From Hymenobacter psoromatis (GTDB lineage: Bacteria > Bacteroidota > Bacteroidia > Cytophagales > Hymenobacteraceae), in the NCBI RefSeq assembly GCF_020012125.1, contig NZ_JAIFAG010000001.1:1054001-1118000 (forward strand): a stretch of 64,000 nt of DNA. Reading direction: 5' to 3'. Positions 32,292 through 41,488 of the stretch are shown one piece after another; positions within the stretch are counted from its first letter, which is position 1, and each line of letters begins with the position of its first letter. The notes under the pieces are model-generated. The model did no database searches and was not told the origin of the DNA. It saw only the letters and a program-made list of their open reading frames with translations. A program made the position numbers and the translations under genes.

Positions 32292-33164
32292 CTACCTTCC
32301 CGCCGAGTAGGTAAAGCCCACGGTCAGGTTACTATTGCCGGGGGCGCGGCCCTCCACCGCAATGCTTTCGTAGGAGTAGGAGAAAGCAGCCGTGAGGGCT
32401 AAGTGCTTGCTCACATTGAAGTTAAGGCCGCTGGTGAGGTTCAGGCGGTAGTCGTGGGCCACGTTTTGCAGCGAAGGCTGGTAGTAGAGTAGGCCCGTGA
32501 GTACCACCGGCCCCCTACCCCCCAGCCGCAACTTGAGGCGCGTGGAGCCGCGGGGCACCTCGCGCAGTAGCCCGTTCAGATACTCGGTGTGCTCATAAAG
32601 AAAAAACTGGCTGATACCCACCTCGTTACTGAGCGTATCGGCGTAGAGGGTGTAGCCCGCGCCGGCCCCCACCACGAAGCGCCGCGCAATGGCCCGCAGG
32701 TTGCTTTGCTCGGCATCGCCCAGCAGGTAGTACTTCACCCGGCCGCGCTGGTAGGTGGGTGTAAGCAGGCCCATCAATTCGCGCTCGCGCAGCAGCCCGT
32801 CCTGCTTGCCGTAGCTAAACGAGCCCGAGGCCGGCAGCAGCCAGTGCCGGGTAAGCTTAAAGTTGGCCGTGTGGCTGGTGGTGAAGTAGACGCGCTCCAC
32901 GGTGCCCGCGCTATAAATGCCCGTGAGCGTGGCCGTGTAGCGGGTGCCGCTGGCCTGCACGGTATACGTCTCAAACTCCGAAGAGGGCACGCCGCCCGCC
33001 GACCCGGCGGCTGGGGCCACCACCGGCGTATCGGCCGTGGGGGCCCTGGTAGTATCGGCCGGAGCAGCCTGCTGCGCCAGCGCCCGGCCGGGCAGTGCCA
33101 GCGCGGCCAGCAGCGCCACGGCGGGTCCAAAGTGGGGCCGCTTATGCGTTGGGTAGTCGGTCAT
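32292..33164 (-). CDS. DUF481-like outer-membrane protein
   Basis: 290 aa. The signal region is PAVALLAALALPGRALAQ, followed by a low-complexity Ala/Thr/Pro linker and a barrel-like domain of repeated amphipathic strands. FTTSHTANFKLTRHWLLPAS, GSFSYGKQDGLL, VVGAGAGYTLYADTL and FNVSKHLALTAAFSYSYESI are reminiscent of DUF481 (YdiY-like) proteins. The function of that family is unknown. It is downstream of menE on the opposite side of a short gap and on the same strand as menE; co-transcription is possible. Confidence 0.75.
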   Translation of the reverse strand: MTDYPTHKRPHFGPAVALLAALALPGRALAQQAAPADTTRAPTADTPVVAPAAGSAGGVPSSEFETYTVQASGTRYTATLTGIYSAGTVERVYFTTSHTANFKLTRHWLLPASGSFSYGKQDGLLRERELMGLLTPTYQRGRVKYYLLGDAEQSNLRAIARRFVVGAGAGYTLYADTLSNEVGISQFFLYEHTEYLNGLLREVPRGSTRLKLRLGGRGPVVLTGLLYYQPSLQNVAHDYRLNLTSGLNFNVSKHLALTAAFSYSYESIAVEGRAPGNSNLTVGFTYSAGR

Positions 33165-33181
33165 AAATTCAGCTTGGTTCC

Positions 33182-34300
33182 CTACCCCCGCCGGCCGCGC
33201 CCGTCGCCGCGCAGGGTGGCCGCCCGGTCAAGTTTGCCCGAAGCCGTGGTTTTGAACGCGGGCACGTAGCCCACACTTTTGGGCACTTCGTACTTGCCGA
33301 GGCGCTCGGCCAGCAGGGCCAGCAGGCGCTTTTCGAGGGGGGTAGGGAGCGGCTCGCCCTCCACGTAGGCCGTCACGGCCTGGCCCAGGCGCTCATCGGG
33401 CCGGCCGGCCACGAAGGCCCGGCGCAACTGCCCTAGCTCGGCCAGGGCCACGTCGAGCACCTGCTCCACCTTTTCGGCCTGCACCTTCACCCCGCCCGAG
33501 TTGATGACGAAATCGGCGCGCCCCAGCCAGTCAAACGTGTGCTTGTCCAGTAGGTCGATGCGGTCGTTGGTCACGATGAGCTGGTCGTCGGTCACATCGC
33601 CGCGCACGGTCAGGCAGCCGCGCTCATCCTGGCCCAGGTGCAGGCCGGGTAGCCCCCGGTAATGGGGCGAAGCGTCGGGGCCGTTCAGGCGGCGCAGGGC
33701 CACGTGCGAGGCCGTTTCGGTCATGCCGTAGGTAAGATATACTGGCACGGTTAGCTGCTGAATTTCAACGAGTAAGCTCGGCTCTGCGCCCGCGCCGCCC
33801 ACCAGAATGGCCCGCATCTGGTTGAGCCGCCCGGCCCGGCCCGCCGCCAGCACGGCCCGCAGCTGCAAGGGCACGAAGGCCGCAAAATCAAACGCCGCGT
33901 CGGCCGCCACGAAGTCAAACGGGTCGGCGTGGGGCTCCACTACCGTCAGGTGCATGTTGCGCTCCAGGCCGCGCACCAGCATCATCTTGCCCCCGATAAA
34001 ATCGCAGTTCAGGCAGACCAGCGCCCGGTCGCCGGGCCCCAGGTCGAAGTAGTCGCCGGTGCGCGCCGCCGAAGCCGCCAATTGCCTGCGCTTCAAGGTA
34101 ATAAGCTGTGGCTGCCCGGTGCTGCCGCTGGTGCGCAGCCCAAACTCTTGCGCGCCCAGCAGCCACTGGCGCAGCAGCTCGAGCACCTTGGCCTCGTAGC
34201 CGTTGAGGGAAACGGGGGGGGTAGGGCTCTGCTGAAGGCTGGCGTAGCTGAACTCGCGGCCGTTGAGCAGCAGAGAAGTGGGGAGGGAAGGGGAAGGCAT
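33182..34300 (-). CDS. menE: o-Succinylbenzoate--CoA ligase
   Basis: This ANL enzyme activates o-succinylbenzoate for ring closure by MenB in menaquinone synthesis. 372 aa, short for the superfamily but usual for Bacteroidota MenE. Motifs: LRTSGSTGQPQLITLKRRQL (A3), YLTYGMTETASHVAL (A5), GRADFVINSGGVKVQAE (A8) and KTTASGKLDRAATL with the catalytic lysine. The chromosomal context supports menE over other ligases, because menB, menD and menF lie upstream on the same strand. A TAATTTTG box sits only four bases before the ATG (34305-34312), suggesting a separate leaderless transcript. Confidence 0.92.
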   Translation of the reverse strand: MPSPSLPTSLLLNGREFSYASLQQSPTPPVSLNGYEAKVLELLRQWLLGAQEFGLRTSGSTGQPQLITLKRRQLAASAARTGDYFDLGPGDRALVCLNCDFIGGKMMLVRGLERNMHLTVVEPHADPFDFVAADAAFDFAAFVPLQLRAVLAAGRAGRLNQMRAILVGGAGAEPSLLVEIQQLTVPVYLTYGMTETASHVALRRLNGPDASPHYRGLPGLHLGQDERGCLTVRGDVTDDQLIVTNDRIDLLDKHTFDWLGRADFVINSGGVKVQAEKVEQVLDVALAELGQLRRAFVAGRPDERLGQAVTAYVEGEPLPTPLEKRLLALLAERLGKYEVPKSVGYVPAFKTTASGKLDRAATLRGDGRGRRG

Positions 34301-34304
34301 CGGG

Positions 34305-34312
34305 CAAAATTA
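34305..34312 (-). promoter_or_regulatory. -7 box four bases from the menE start codon
   Basis: The minus strand reads TAATTTTG, an exact TAnnTTTG match, ending four bases before the ATG at 34300. If used, the transcript starts at or within the start codon. Confidence 0.5.
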
Positions 34313-34332
34313 CGGCCGTGCGGGAGTAGCCG

Positions 34333-34881
34333 CTAGCCGCGCAGCTGGTCCCGCACTTCCATCAGGGCAAAGCCGAGCAGATTGAGACCATTCCAGCGCC
34401 TGGGATTAGCGGCTCGCTCGCTGTCGGCCGCCAGGCCAATGCCCCAGATGCTGTCTACCGGGCTGGCCTCCACCAGCACGCGCTCCCTGGTATTCAGTAG
34501 AAATTCCCGCAAGTCAGGGTGCTGACCAAATTTTTCTGCGTTCCCGCGCGCGACTATCGCCGAGCGCTCAGCATTCCAGAGGGCCTCCTCAAAGTGCTTG
34601 ACCTGCCGGCCCAACGCCTTTGCTTCGGCCGGCGATTTAGCCGCGATAATCTGCTGGTATATCTACTGGTCGTTGAATAACAGGGCTTTCTGCGCCATCA
34701 TCCAGTGCTCGGTTGTCGGATAACGCACGTCTTCCACAACAAACGGTGCTGCCCACCACTGACTGAAACAAGCGGCCGTGAGGTCACCGTTTTTGCTGCG
34801 CTGGTGGCCCCAGAAGAATAGAAATTTTATCCGCTCCTTTTTCTCAATCCTAGTGATGAGCCAGTTCAAGTTATAAGCCAT
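34333..34881 (-). pseudogene. NADAR-family (YbiA-like) gene with one premature amber stop
   Basis: Reading from the ATG at 34881 gives KFLFFWGHQRSKNGDLTAAC, FSQWWAAPFVV and YPTTEHWMMAQKALLF, the front half of a NADAR domain. A TAG at 34663-34665 interrupts it after FNDQ. The same frame then continues IYQQIIAAKSPAEAKALGRQ and ends LLGFALMEVRDQLRG at 34333, matching the back half. So 182 codons in one frame are broken by a single in-frame amber. NADAR proteins process ADP-ribose or N-glycosidic intermediates. It is either a young pseudogene or a sequencing error. Confidence 0.88.
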
Positions 34882-34912
34882 GCGTAAAATGCTGACGTGA
34901 AATATTTTACGG

Positions 34913-35383
34913 TTATAAGTCGTGAAAATAAAATTCGCGCGCTTTATTCCCCCTCTTTATTTGGGCCGATAGGTCGCCGGCCCGCTTTAGCAAGCTATCC
35001 CCGGCGGCGGCGTAGGCAACCAGCGAATGCTGCTCGACCAGTAGATAAGCTTCCCGTGACGAAGGCGATAAATCATTTTCTGTTACTTCTGCCGAAAAAA
35101 ACGTCTTGCCCCAATCTATCTCCTCCGCTAGTAAAGTGCCTTGCTCAATTTCTAGTACGGGTTCACCGCGAACGTTTGAGCTCTTCCGAGTTATTAACGC
35201 ACGGTAGCTTAATTGGCGCGCCCGTATGGTAGCCTCCTCTTTATTTAGTGGCTCCTGTTTGGACACAAGCCAAATAAATACTACTATCATCGGGATGGCG
35301 AATAGTGATTTTAGCCAAGGCGGATACGCTTCCGTATCGAGTAAGTATTCAAGGGTCTTGACAAGTGAGAATCGAGTTGGCAC
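34913..35383 (-). CDS. Single-pass membrane protein, unknown
   Basis: 156 aa with one transmembrane helix (LKSLFAIPMIVVFIWLV) and a soluble remainder with a long acidic/hydrophilic run, ending LSAQIKRGNKAREFYFHDL. The DNA is distinctly more AT-rich than most of the window. I do not recognise the family. With the broken NADAR gene it forms a short AT-rich patch between men genes, consistent with a recent insertion. Confidence 0.65.
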   Translation of the reverse strand: MPTRFSLVKTLEYLLDTEAYPPWLKSLFAIPMIVVFIWLVSKQEPLNKEEATIRARQLSYRALITRKSSNVRGEPVLEIEQGTLLAEEIDWGKTFFSAEVTENDLSPSSREAYLLVEQHSLVAYAAAGDSLLKRAGDLSAQIKRGNKAREFYFHDL

Positions 35384-35468
35384 TAGTCTTAATCAGTAAC
35401 GAGTTAGATGGGAGAAATATGAAAATGTAGGTAACAAAAAAATACTGAGCGTTATCTTATCCTTAAAA

Positions 35469-35918
35469 TCAGCTGATAAGCCAGCGCTGATACTTGCGGG
35501 CATCCGGAGCCGTGCGCCAGGCTAATAGCCCCAGCAGGGCCGCGCAGGCCAGCAAATCCAGCGGCTGCCGGGTGAGCAGGTAGGCCGCCAGTAGGGGTAG
35601 CCCCAGCAGCCCCAGCAGGCTATTACGCAGCAGTAAGCGGCTCTGGTAGAGGCGCATATTCTCGGCGTAGGGCCGACGCAGATTGGGTCGCATGTACTGC
35701 GCCACGGCGTAGAGCGCCAGGCTTAGTAGCGGTAGCAAAGCCAGTAGCAGCAGCAACGCGGGCCAAGTGGCCAAGCGAGGATTGGCCGACCCCGGCCCGG
35801 CAATATGACCCAGGGCGGCCAGCCCCGCGCCACCCATTAGCAGGGCCTGCACGGAATAGTGCAGCCAATGCCCGCGCCGAATGCGGCGCATGGCGGCGTG
35901 GTAGTCGGCATCCGTCAT
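35469..35918 (-). CDS. Small membrane protein, unknown
   Basis: 149 aa from the ATG at 35918, starting MTDADYHAAMRRIRRGHWLH. Four hydrophobic segments are visible (VQALLMGGAGLAALGHI, WPALLLLLALLPLLSLALY, LLGLLGLPLLAAYLL, LLACAALLGLLAWR). An upstream in-frame ATG at 36023 would cover the menB terminator and is unlikely. No family recognised. It lies downstream of menB on the same strand. Confidence 0.65.
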   Translation of the reverse strand: MTDADYHAAMRRIRRGHWLHYSVQALLMGGAGLAALGHIAGPGSANPRLATWPALLLLLALLPLLSLALYAVAQYMRPNLRRPYAENMRLYQSRLLLRNSLLGLLGLPLLAAYLLTRQPLDLLACAALLGLLAWRTAPDARKYQRWLIS

Positions 35919-35990
35919 GGCAGGGGTAGGGGCGGAAAAAAACGGCGACCACTGGCCGGCGCGGCGGGCTCGGAATAATTGTAAAAGACG

Positions 35991-36029
35991 AAAAAAAACG
36001 TCATGCTCAGCCTCGCGAAACATGACGTT
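35991..36029 (-). terminator. Intrinsic terminator of menB
   Basis: The nine-base stem AACGTCATG/CATGACGTT has a 15-base loop. On the minus strand it is followed by eight T residues. It lies 27 bases past the menB stop. Confidence 0.8.
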
Positions 36030-36055
36030 CTCTTAACTACTACCCGAGCACCTGG

Positions 36056-36880
<825 letters not shown>

Positions 36881-36896
36881 AGGTAAGATGTTGAGA

Positions 36897-36993
36897 TTCC
36901 GCGTCCTCCGCGAATTCTTCCGCGTCTTCCGCGGTAAAAATCCTAAGTAGATTCACCGCGGAAGACGCGGAAGAATTCGCGGAGGACGCGGAA
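36897..36993. repeat. Perfect 39-bp inverted repeat between menD and menB
   Basis: Arms 36897-36935 and 36955-36993 are exact reverse complements, with a 19-base loop. The arm contains a repeated sub-pattern GCGTCCTCCGCG and GCGTCTTCCGCG. The structure ends five bases before the menD stop and begins 16 bases before the menB ATG. It may lower menB expression relative to menD. Confidence 0.95.
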
Positions 36994-36998
36994 GCGAA

Positions 36999-38741
36999 TT
37001 AAGAAAAAGCAGCCTTGACTGCGGTACGGTATTCCTCGAAAAACGCCGCATTGGTTTTGGAATCCGTAAAGATTTCCAGCACCGCCGCGCCGCCTTCGGC
37101 CGCAAAGAAAACCGGCAGCGCGGTATCTAGTTCAGCAAACGAACTCACCGGGAAGTAGCGCAGCTGGAAATCGCGGCATAAATTCTCGGCCGTGAGGGCC
37201 TGCGTGGTTTCAAAAAACTCGTCCAACTCCGGCTGGTCGCGCGGCCCGTCGATGAGCCGGAAAATGCCGCCGCCGTGGTTATTGAAGAGCACGACCCGCA
37301 GGTTGGGGGTAGGGTAGTTGTGCCAAAAAGCGTTGCGGTCGTAGAAAAACGCCACGTCGCCGGTGAGGAGAACTACCGGCCGTTCGGGCTGCGCCAGCGC
37401 CGCGCCCACCGCCGTGCTGTTGCAGCCATCAATGCCGCTGGTGCCCCGATTGGCGAATACTTCAATTTGGCGGCCTTGCGGTAAGCCCAGAATATTGGCA
37501 TAGCGGACAGCCATGCTATTAGCGAGGTGCAGGGCGGTATTTGGAAGCAGAGCTGCTAAAGCCAATCGGAAGGCGGAAAATTCGGTAAAAGGTTGGCTGG
37601 CATTATCAAAAAAATTCAGTAAAAAATTAGTGGCGCGTTGGTTTGCAGTACGCCAGCTTCGGCCAAATGCTGAAGTCTGAATTCTATCGTCCTGAAAGAA
37701 TTCAGCCGCAAAATCCTGAAAGAAAAAGCTAGGATTTACCCGAAAAATCTGCGCGAGTGAGCGGAAGGTATCGGCAACAGGACCAGAATTTGGTTGAATA
37801 TGCCAGTGTCGTTTAGGGGCGTATTTGCGCAAATAATTTTTAAGAGCTTTTGAAATGAGGGAATTACCAACCGTAATTAATAGCTCCGGCCGTAGCTCTT
37901 CCAAAAAATTAATATTTTGACTTGCTAAAAAAACGTCGGAATGACAGGATTCCGCCGGCGTATTAGTCGCGTTGCTAATAATATCGGCTGCGATAGCCGC
38001 GCCACTGTGCTTAGCGAAATGGCTAAGTGCGTCAGCTAAATTAGCGTCCTGAGCATTTTGCCCTACCACTATCAGAATGCGCTTGAACAACGCGTCTGAT
38101 TCTGAATTATTTGGCAGCAGTTCTTTCCCAAAAGTATTCATGGAAACCTCTGCCCCGCTATCCTGAATAATCTTCACATCCTGCTCGTACTCAATATCTT
38201 CCCCCACCTTCGGATAAAATGGCTCGCGCAGCGGAATATTCACCTGCACCGGCCCGGCCGGCCCGGCCTGCGTTAAATTAATGGCCTCGTTAATTATGCG
38301 TTCGGCGTGCCACTTAGCATCGGGGTGGGTAGTATCGGCCGGGAAATCGAAGGCGGCTTTGGCGTGCGCGCCGTAGAGGTTGCGCTGGCGGATGGTCTGG
38401 CCGTCGAGCTGGTCAATCCACTCGGGCGGTCGGTCGGCGGTGAGGATGAGCAGCGGGATTTGCTGGAAAAATGCCTCCGCCACGGCGGGCGCGTAGTTGA
38501 GGCCGGCCGTGCCGCTGGTGCACACCAGCACCACCGGGCGCCGCGTGGCCTGCGCAATGCCCAGGCCAATAAAAGCGGCGGCCCGCTCATCGGGCACCAC
38601 GCGCAGCTTACCGCGGTAGGCTGGGTGCCGCGCAAACGCCAGCGTGAGCGGGGCCGAACGCGAGCCGGGCGACAGAATAACGTCGGTAATTCCGTGCCGT
38701 GCACATATTTCGGCGATGTTGAAAACGGCCTGGTTGTTCAT
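36999..38741 (-). CDS. menD: 2-Succinyl-5-enolpyruvyl-6-hydroxy-3-cyclohexene-1-carboxylate synthase
   Basis: A thiamine-diphosphate enzyme that couples isochorismate with 2-oxoglutarate. 580 aa. The N-terminal Pyr domain shows VILSPGSRSAPLTLAFARH and VCTSGTAGLNYAPAVAEAFF. The C-terminal PP domain shows NRGTSGIDGCNSTAVGAALA, LTGDVAFFYDRNAFWH and VLFNNHGGGIFRL. The central stretch (about 37590-38200 in DNA) is clearly more AT-rich than both ends, though the frame is intact. Order of synthesis fits menF upstream and menB downstream. Confidence 0.96.
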   Translation of the reverse strand: MNNQAVFNIAEICARHGITDVILSPGSRSAPLTLAFARHPAYRGKLRVVPDERAAAFIGLGIAQATRRPVVLVCTSGTAGLNYAPAVAEAFFQQIPLLILTADRPPEWIDQLDGQTIRQRNLYGAHAKAAFDFPADTTHPDAKWHAERIINEAINLTQAGPAGPVQVNIPLREPFYPKVGEDIEYEQDVKIIQDSGAEVSMNTFGKELLPNNSESDALFKRILIVVGQNAQDANLADALSHFAKHSGAAIAADIISNATNTPAESCHSDVFLASQNINFLEELRPELLITVGNSLISKALKNYLRKYAPKRHWHIQPNSGPVADTFRSLAQIFRVNPSFFFQDFAAEFFQDDRIQTSAFGRSWRTANQRATNFLLNFFDNASQPFTEFSAFRLALAALLPNTALHLANSMAVRYANILGLPQGRQIEVFANRGTSGIDGCNSTAVGAALAQPERPVVLLTGDVAFFYDRNAFWHNYPTPNLRVVLFNNHGGGIFRLIDGPRDQPELDEFFETTQALTAENLCRDFQLRYFPVSSFAELDTALPVFFAAEGGAAVLEIFTDSKTNAAFFEEYRTAVKAAFS

Positions 38742-38783
38742 TTAACAGTTATCAATTAATATTTAACAGTCGTTCAAGTATCG

Positions 38784-38889
38784 TTTGTCATTGCGAGCCT
38801 GCGAAGCAATCTTTCCTTCCGTCGGGGGTAGTAAATCCAACGGTGCGAGCGACCAGGAAAGATTGCTTCGCTTTGCTCGCAATGACAAA
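38784..38889. repeat. TTGTCATTGCGAGC-family palindrome
   Basis: Left arm 38784-38817 and right arm 38855-38889 pair with one-base length difference and a short mismatch in the middle. The ends are TTTGTCATTGCGAGC. It lies between menF and menD. Confidence 0.88.
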
Positions 38890-38902
38890 TGGCGCTTCAA
38901 CG

Positions 38903-40138
38903 TTACCTCAAAACCGCGCCCACCGTGGTCAGTTTCAATTCCGTTTCCTGCCACTCGCGCAGCGGGTCCGAGTCGGCGGTGAGGCCGGTACCGGCGTACA
39001 GAATAGCTTCCTCGGCGCGCACTTGCAGGCATCGCAGGTTCACAAAGAGGCGCGACACGCCGGGCGCAGCCACGTTGACCGGCCCCAAAAAGCCGCTGTA
39101 ATAGGCGCGGTCGTAGCCCTCGTAGCGGCGCAAAAAATCCAGGGCCGCCGCCTTGGGCATCCCGCCCACGGCCGAAGTCGGGTGCAGTAGCCGCAACATA
39201 TCGGTGCCCAGCGAGGCGGCGGCGGGCACGTTGCGCAGGTTTACCTCGAAGTCGGTGCGCAGGTGCAGCAGCTGCCCGGCGGCCACGGTGCGCGGGCCGG
39301 TTTCCTGGTATTCGCGCAGGCGCAACTGCTTGAAGCAGTTCACGATGTAGCGCGCCACCAGGGCCTGCTCCTCAATCTCCTTCTGCCGCCAAATGGCCTC
39401 CTGCGGCCGGTGGCCCGGCACCAGCTGCTGCGTGCCAGCTAGCGCCACGGTATGGAAATGCCCGTCGGCCGTGACTTCGGCCAGCACTTCGGGCGACGCC
39501 CCCAGCCAGGTGCCTACCCCCGGCACGCTCACCAGCGATACGAAGGCGCGCTCGTACCGCCGGCTCAAGTCCTGAAATGCCCCCAGCGGGTCGAAGCCCG
39601 GCGGTAGCGGCCGGTGCGCCACCCGCGAGCTGACCACCTTAACCACTTCTTTGGCCTCGATGGCCGCCACGCCCCGTTGCACCAGCCGGCGATAGTCGGC
39701 CTCGGTGGTAGCAGGCGGCGCGGGCGGCGCGCCGTGGGGCCAGGCCAGCGTGGGCGGGGGGGGTAGGGCCAGCCAGGCCGCAATGTTAGGCACCAGCCCG
39801 CGCGCGGCCGGCGCAATGCTAACTGCCTCGGGCCGGGCCAGGTCGTACTGCACATCGGCGGGCAGAAACAGCGCTGGGTTGTGGTCCGACTCGTGGAAGG
39901 GAAAGAACGCGAAGCCCGCCGGCGCGGCCGGGTCCAGGGCGGGGGGTAGGCCGGTGTACGCATCTTCCAGCGAGCGGCTTATGAGCAGGCGGGCGTGCGC
40001 CGCGCCCGGCTCGCGCCAAATGGCTAGCGGCCGGCCCGTGCGCAGCGCGCCCGCCGCCAGGTGGCGCAGACGGGCCGGGCCATCGAGGGCCGCCGCCGCC
40101 GCGGGCCAGGGCAAAAGTCGGGGCTCGGTGGGCTGCAT
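38903..40138 (-). CDS. menF: Isochorismate synthase
   Basis: A chorismate-binding enzyme, the first committed step to menaquinone. 411 aa. C-terminal family blocks: VVKVVSSRVAHRPLPPG, SPEVLAEVTADGHFHT with ALAGTQ, LLHPTSAVGGMPK, YYSGFLGPVN and the final GTGLTADSDPLREWQETEL. No anthranilate-synthase-like glutaminase is adjacent, and the men context makes isochorismate synthase the best call. The start is nine bases after the stop of the MenI-like gene, so the two are co-transcribed. Confidence 0.93.
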   Translation of the reverse strand: MQPTEPRLLPWPAAAAALDGPARLRHLAAGALRTGRPLAIWREPGAAHARLLISRSLEDAYTGLPPALDPAAPAGFAFFPFHESDHNPALFLPADVQYDLARPEAVSIAPAARGLVPNIAAWLALPPPPTLAWPHGAPPAPPATTEADYRRLVQRGVAAIEAKEVVKVVSSRVAHRPLPPGFDPLGAFQDLSRRYERAFVSLVSVPGVGTWLGASPEVLAEVTADGHFHTVALAGTQQLVPGHRPQEAIWRQKEIEEQALVARYIVNCFKQLRLREYQETGPRTVAAGQLLHLRTDFEVNLRNVPAAASLGTDMLRLLHPTSAVGGMPKAAALDFLRRYEGYDRAYYSGFLGPVNVAAPGVSRLFVNLRCLQVRAEEAILYAGTGLTADSDPLREWQETELKLTTVGAVLR

Positions 40139-40147
40139 CAGACCGCG

Positions 40148-40573
40148 TTAATTTTTAGTCGCCGGCAGGTCGATAACGGCCATTGTGATACGGCTGATGC
40201 AAACCAGCGCGCCGGTTTCCTCGTGCGTGATGCGAATTTCCCACACCTGCGTGGTGCGGCCTACGTGCAGGGCCGTGGCCCGGCCGCGTACCCAGCCGTC
40301 GCGCACGCCCTTGATGTGGTTGGCGTTGATTTCCAGGCCCACGCAGGCTTGCCGGGTCACATCGATGCGAGTGGCCGCGCCGATGCTGCCCAGCGTTTCG
40401 GCCAGCGCCACCGAGGCCCCGCCGTGCAGCAAGCCCATTGGCTGGTGCGTGCGGCCGTCTACCGGCATCCGGCCTTCGAGGTAAGTATCGGTGAGCGCCA
40501 CCAGCTCAATGCCCAGCGCATCGGCCAGGGTAGGGCGGTGCGCAGTCCAGGTTTTTACGTCGTCAAGGGTCAT
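40148..40573 (-). CDS. Hotdog-fold thioesterase, MenI/PaaI-like
   Basis: 141 aa of the PaaI/MenI type. QPMGLLHGGASVALAETLG is the active-site helix with the catalytic Glu, and HVGRTTQVWEIRITHEETG is the tail. It would release 1,4-dihydroxy-2-naphthoate from its CoA ester. It is first of an operon with menF (nine-base gap), which supports the assignment. The upstream divergent region contains a 40-bp palindrome. Confidence 0.88.
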   Translation of the reverse strand: MTLDDVKTWTAHRPTLADALGIELVALTDTYLEGRMPVDGRTHQPMGLLHGGASVALAETLGSIGAATRIDVTRQACVGLEINANHIKGVRDGWVRGRATALHVGRTTQVWEIRITHEETGALVCISRITMAVIDLPATKN

Positions 40574-40600
40574 TATTTCGGTTATGTTTTGCTGAAGTTG

Positions 40601-40703
40601 TTGTCCTTGCGAGCGTAGCGCGGCAATCGCCCCCGAACGATGACCGAACGAGCGGCGCGGGTGTCGTTCGGGGGCGATTGCCGCGCTACGCTCGCAAGGA
40701 CAA
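40601..40703. repeat. Perfect 40-bp palindrome in a divergent promoter region
   Basis: Arms 40601-40640 and 40664-40703 are exact reverse complements, with a 23-base loop. The ends read TTGTCCTTGCGAGCGTAGCG, a variant of the TTGTCATTGCGAGC family. It lies between the divergent MenI-like and phosphatase genes. Confidence 0.95.
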
Positions 40704-40778
40704 ACGATTTAAAATCAAACAACGCAGTAGCCAACCCGTACTTTACGGCATTGTTCGGCAAAACTACGCGCCTACCCC

Positions 40779-41402
40779 GTGCCAATTCAGCAGCTCTACC
40801 TCCTTCGCCACGGCCAAACCGATTTCAACGTGCAGGGCATTGTGCAGGGCAGCGGCATCAACTCCGACCTCAACGACCGCGGCCGCGCGCAGGCCGCCCA
40901 GTTTTGGGAAGTTTATCAGGACGTGCCGTTTGACCGCATGTATACCTCCAAGCTCAAGCGTACCCAGCAATCGGTACAGCAGTTTATCGACAAGGGCATC
41001 CCGCACGAGTCGTACCCGGCCCTCAACGAAATCAGCTGGGGCACCCGCGAGGGCACCCGTATCACGCCCGAAGAAGATATTGAATACGCCCGCGTGCTGG
41101 CCGCCTGGCGGGTCGGCGATGACCACGCCCGCCTACCAGGAGGCGAAAGCCCGGCCCAGGTAGCCGCCCGCCAGCGCCCGTTTATCGAGCTGCTACGCAG
41201 CCGGCCGCAGGATGAAATGGTGCTGGTGTGCTTGCACGGGCGCGCCCTGCGCGTGCTGCTGTGCCAGCTCCTGGGCTACCCCCTGCGCTGCATGGATGGC
41301 TTCGAGCACCAAAACCTGTGCCTGTATAAGCTGCACTACGTGGGCGGGCGCTACACCATCCGCAATTTTTTGGATGTGAGTCATTTAACCCCTTCGCCCT
41401 AA
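40779..41402 (+). CDS. Histidine phosphatase family protein
   Basis: A phosphoglycerate-mutase-like phosphatase, 207 aa from a GTG at 40779. LYLLRHGQTDFNVQGIVQG is the RHG catalytic motif (His is phosphorylated). The second histidine is in MVLVCLHGRALRVLL. The proton-donor Glu lies in the ALNEISWGTREG segment. Substrate not determinable. The gene is alone, with a 40-bp palindrome upstream. Confidence 0.92.
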   Translation: MPIQQLYLLRHGQTDFNVQGIVQGSGINSDLNDRGRAQAAQFWEVYQDVPFDRMYTSKLKRTQQSVQQFIDKGIPHESYPALNEISWGTREGTRITPEEDIEYARVLAAWRVGDDHARLPGGESPAQVAARQRPFIELLRSRPQDEMVLVCLHGRALRVLLCQLLGYPLRCMDGFEHQNLCLYKLHYVGGRYTIRNFLDVSHLTPSP

Positions 41403-41454
41403 CTTCGGCTACCCAGCGGCCGTGCGCCCGATTGTTTCCCCACCTTTTGGCGGC

Positions 41455-41462
41455 TAATTTTG
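41455..41462 (+). promoter_or_regulatory. -7 box for pdhC
   Basis: TAATTTTG, an exact consensus match, 26 bases before the pdhC ATG at 41489. Confidence 0.55.
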
Positions 41463-41488
41463 GCCCCCAATCCCAACCTGCAATTCCG

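Noticed and set aside
34663..34665. Reassigned amber codon as an explanation for the NADAR and IS481 stops
   Set aside because: Other genes end normally in TAG (for example menE and the SDR), so systematic TAG recoding is not supported.
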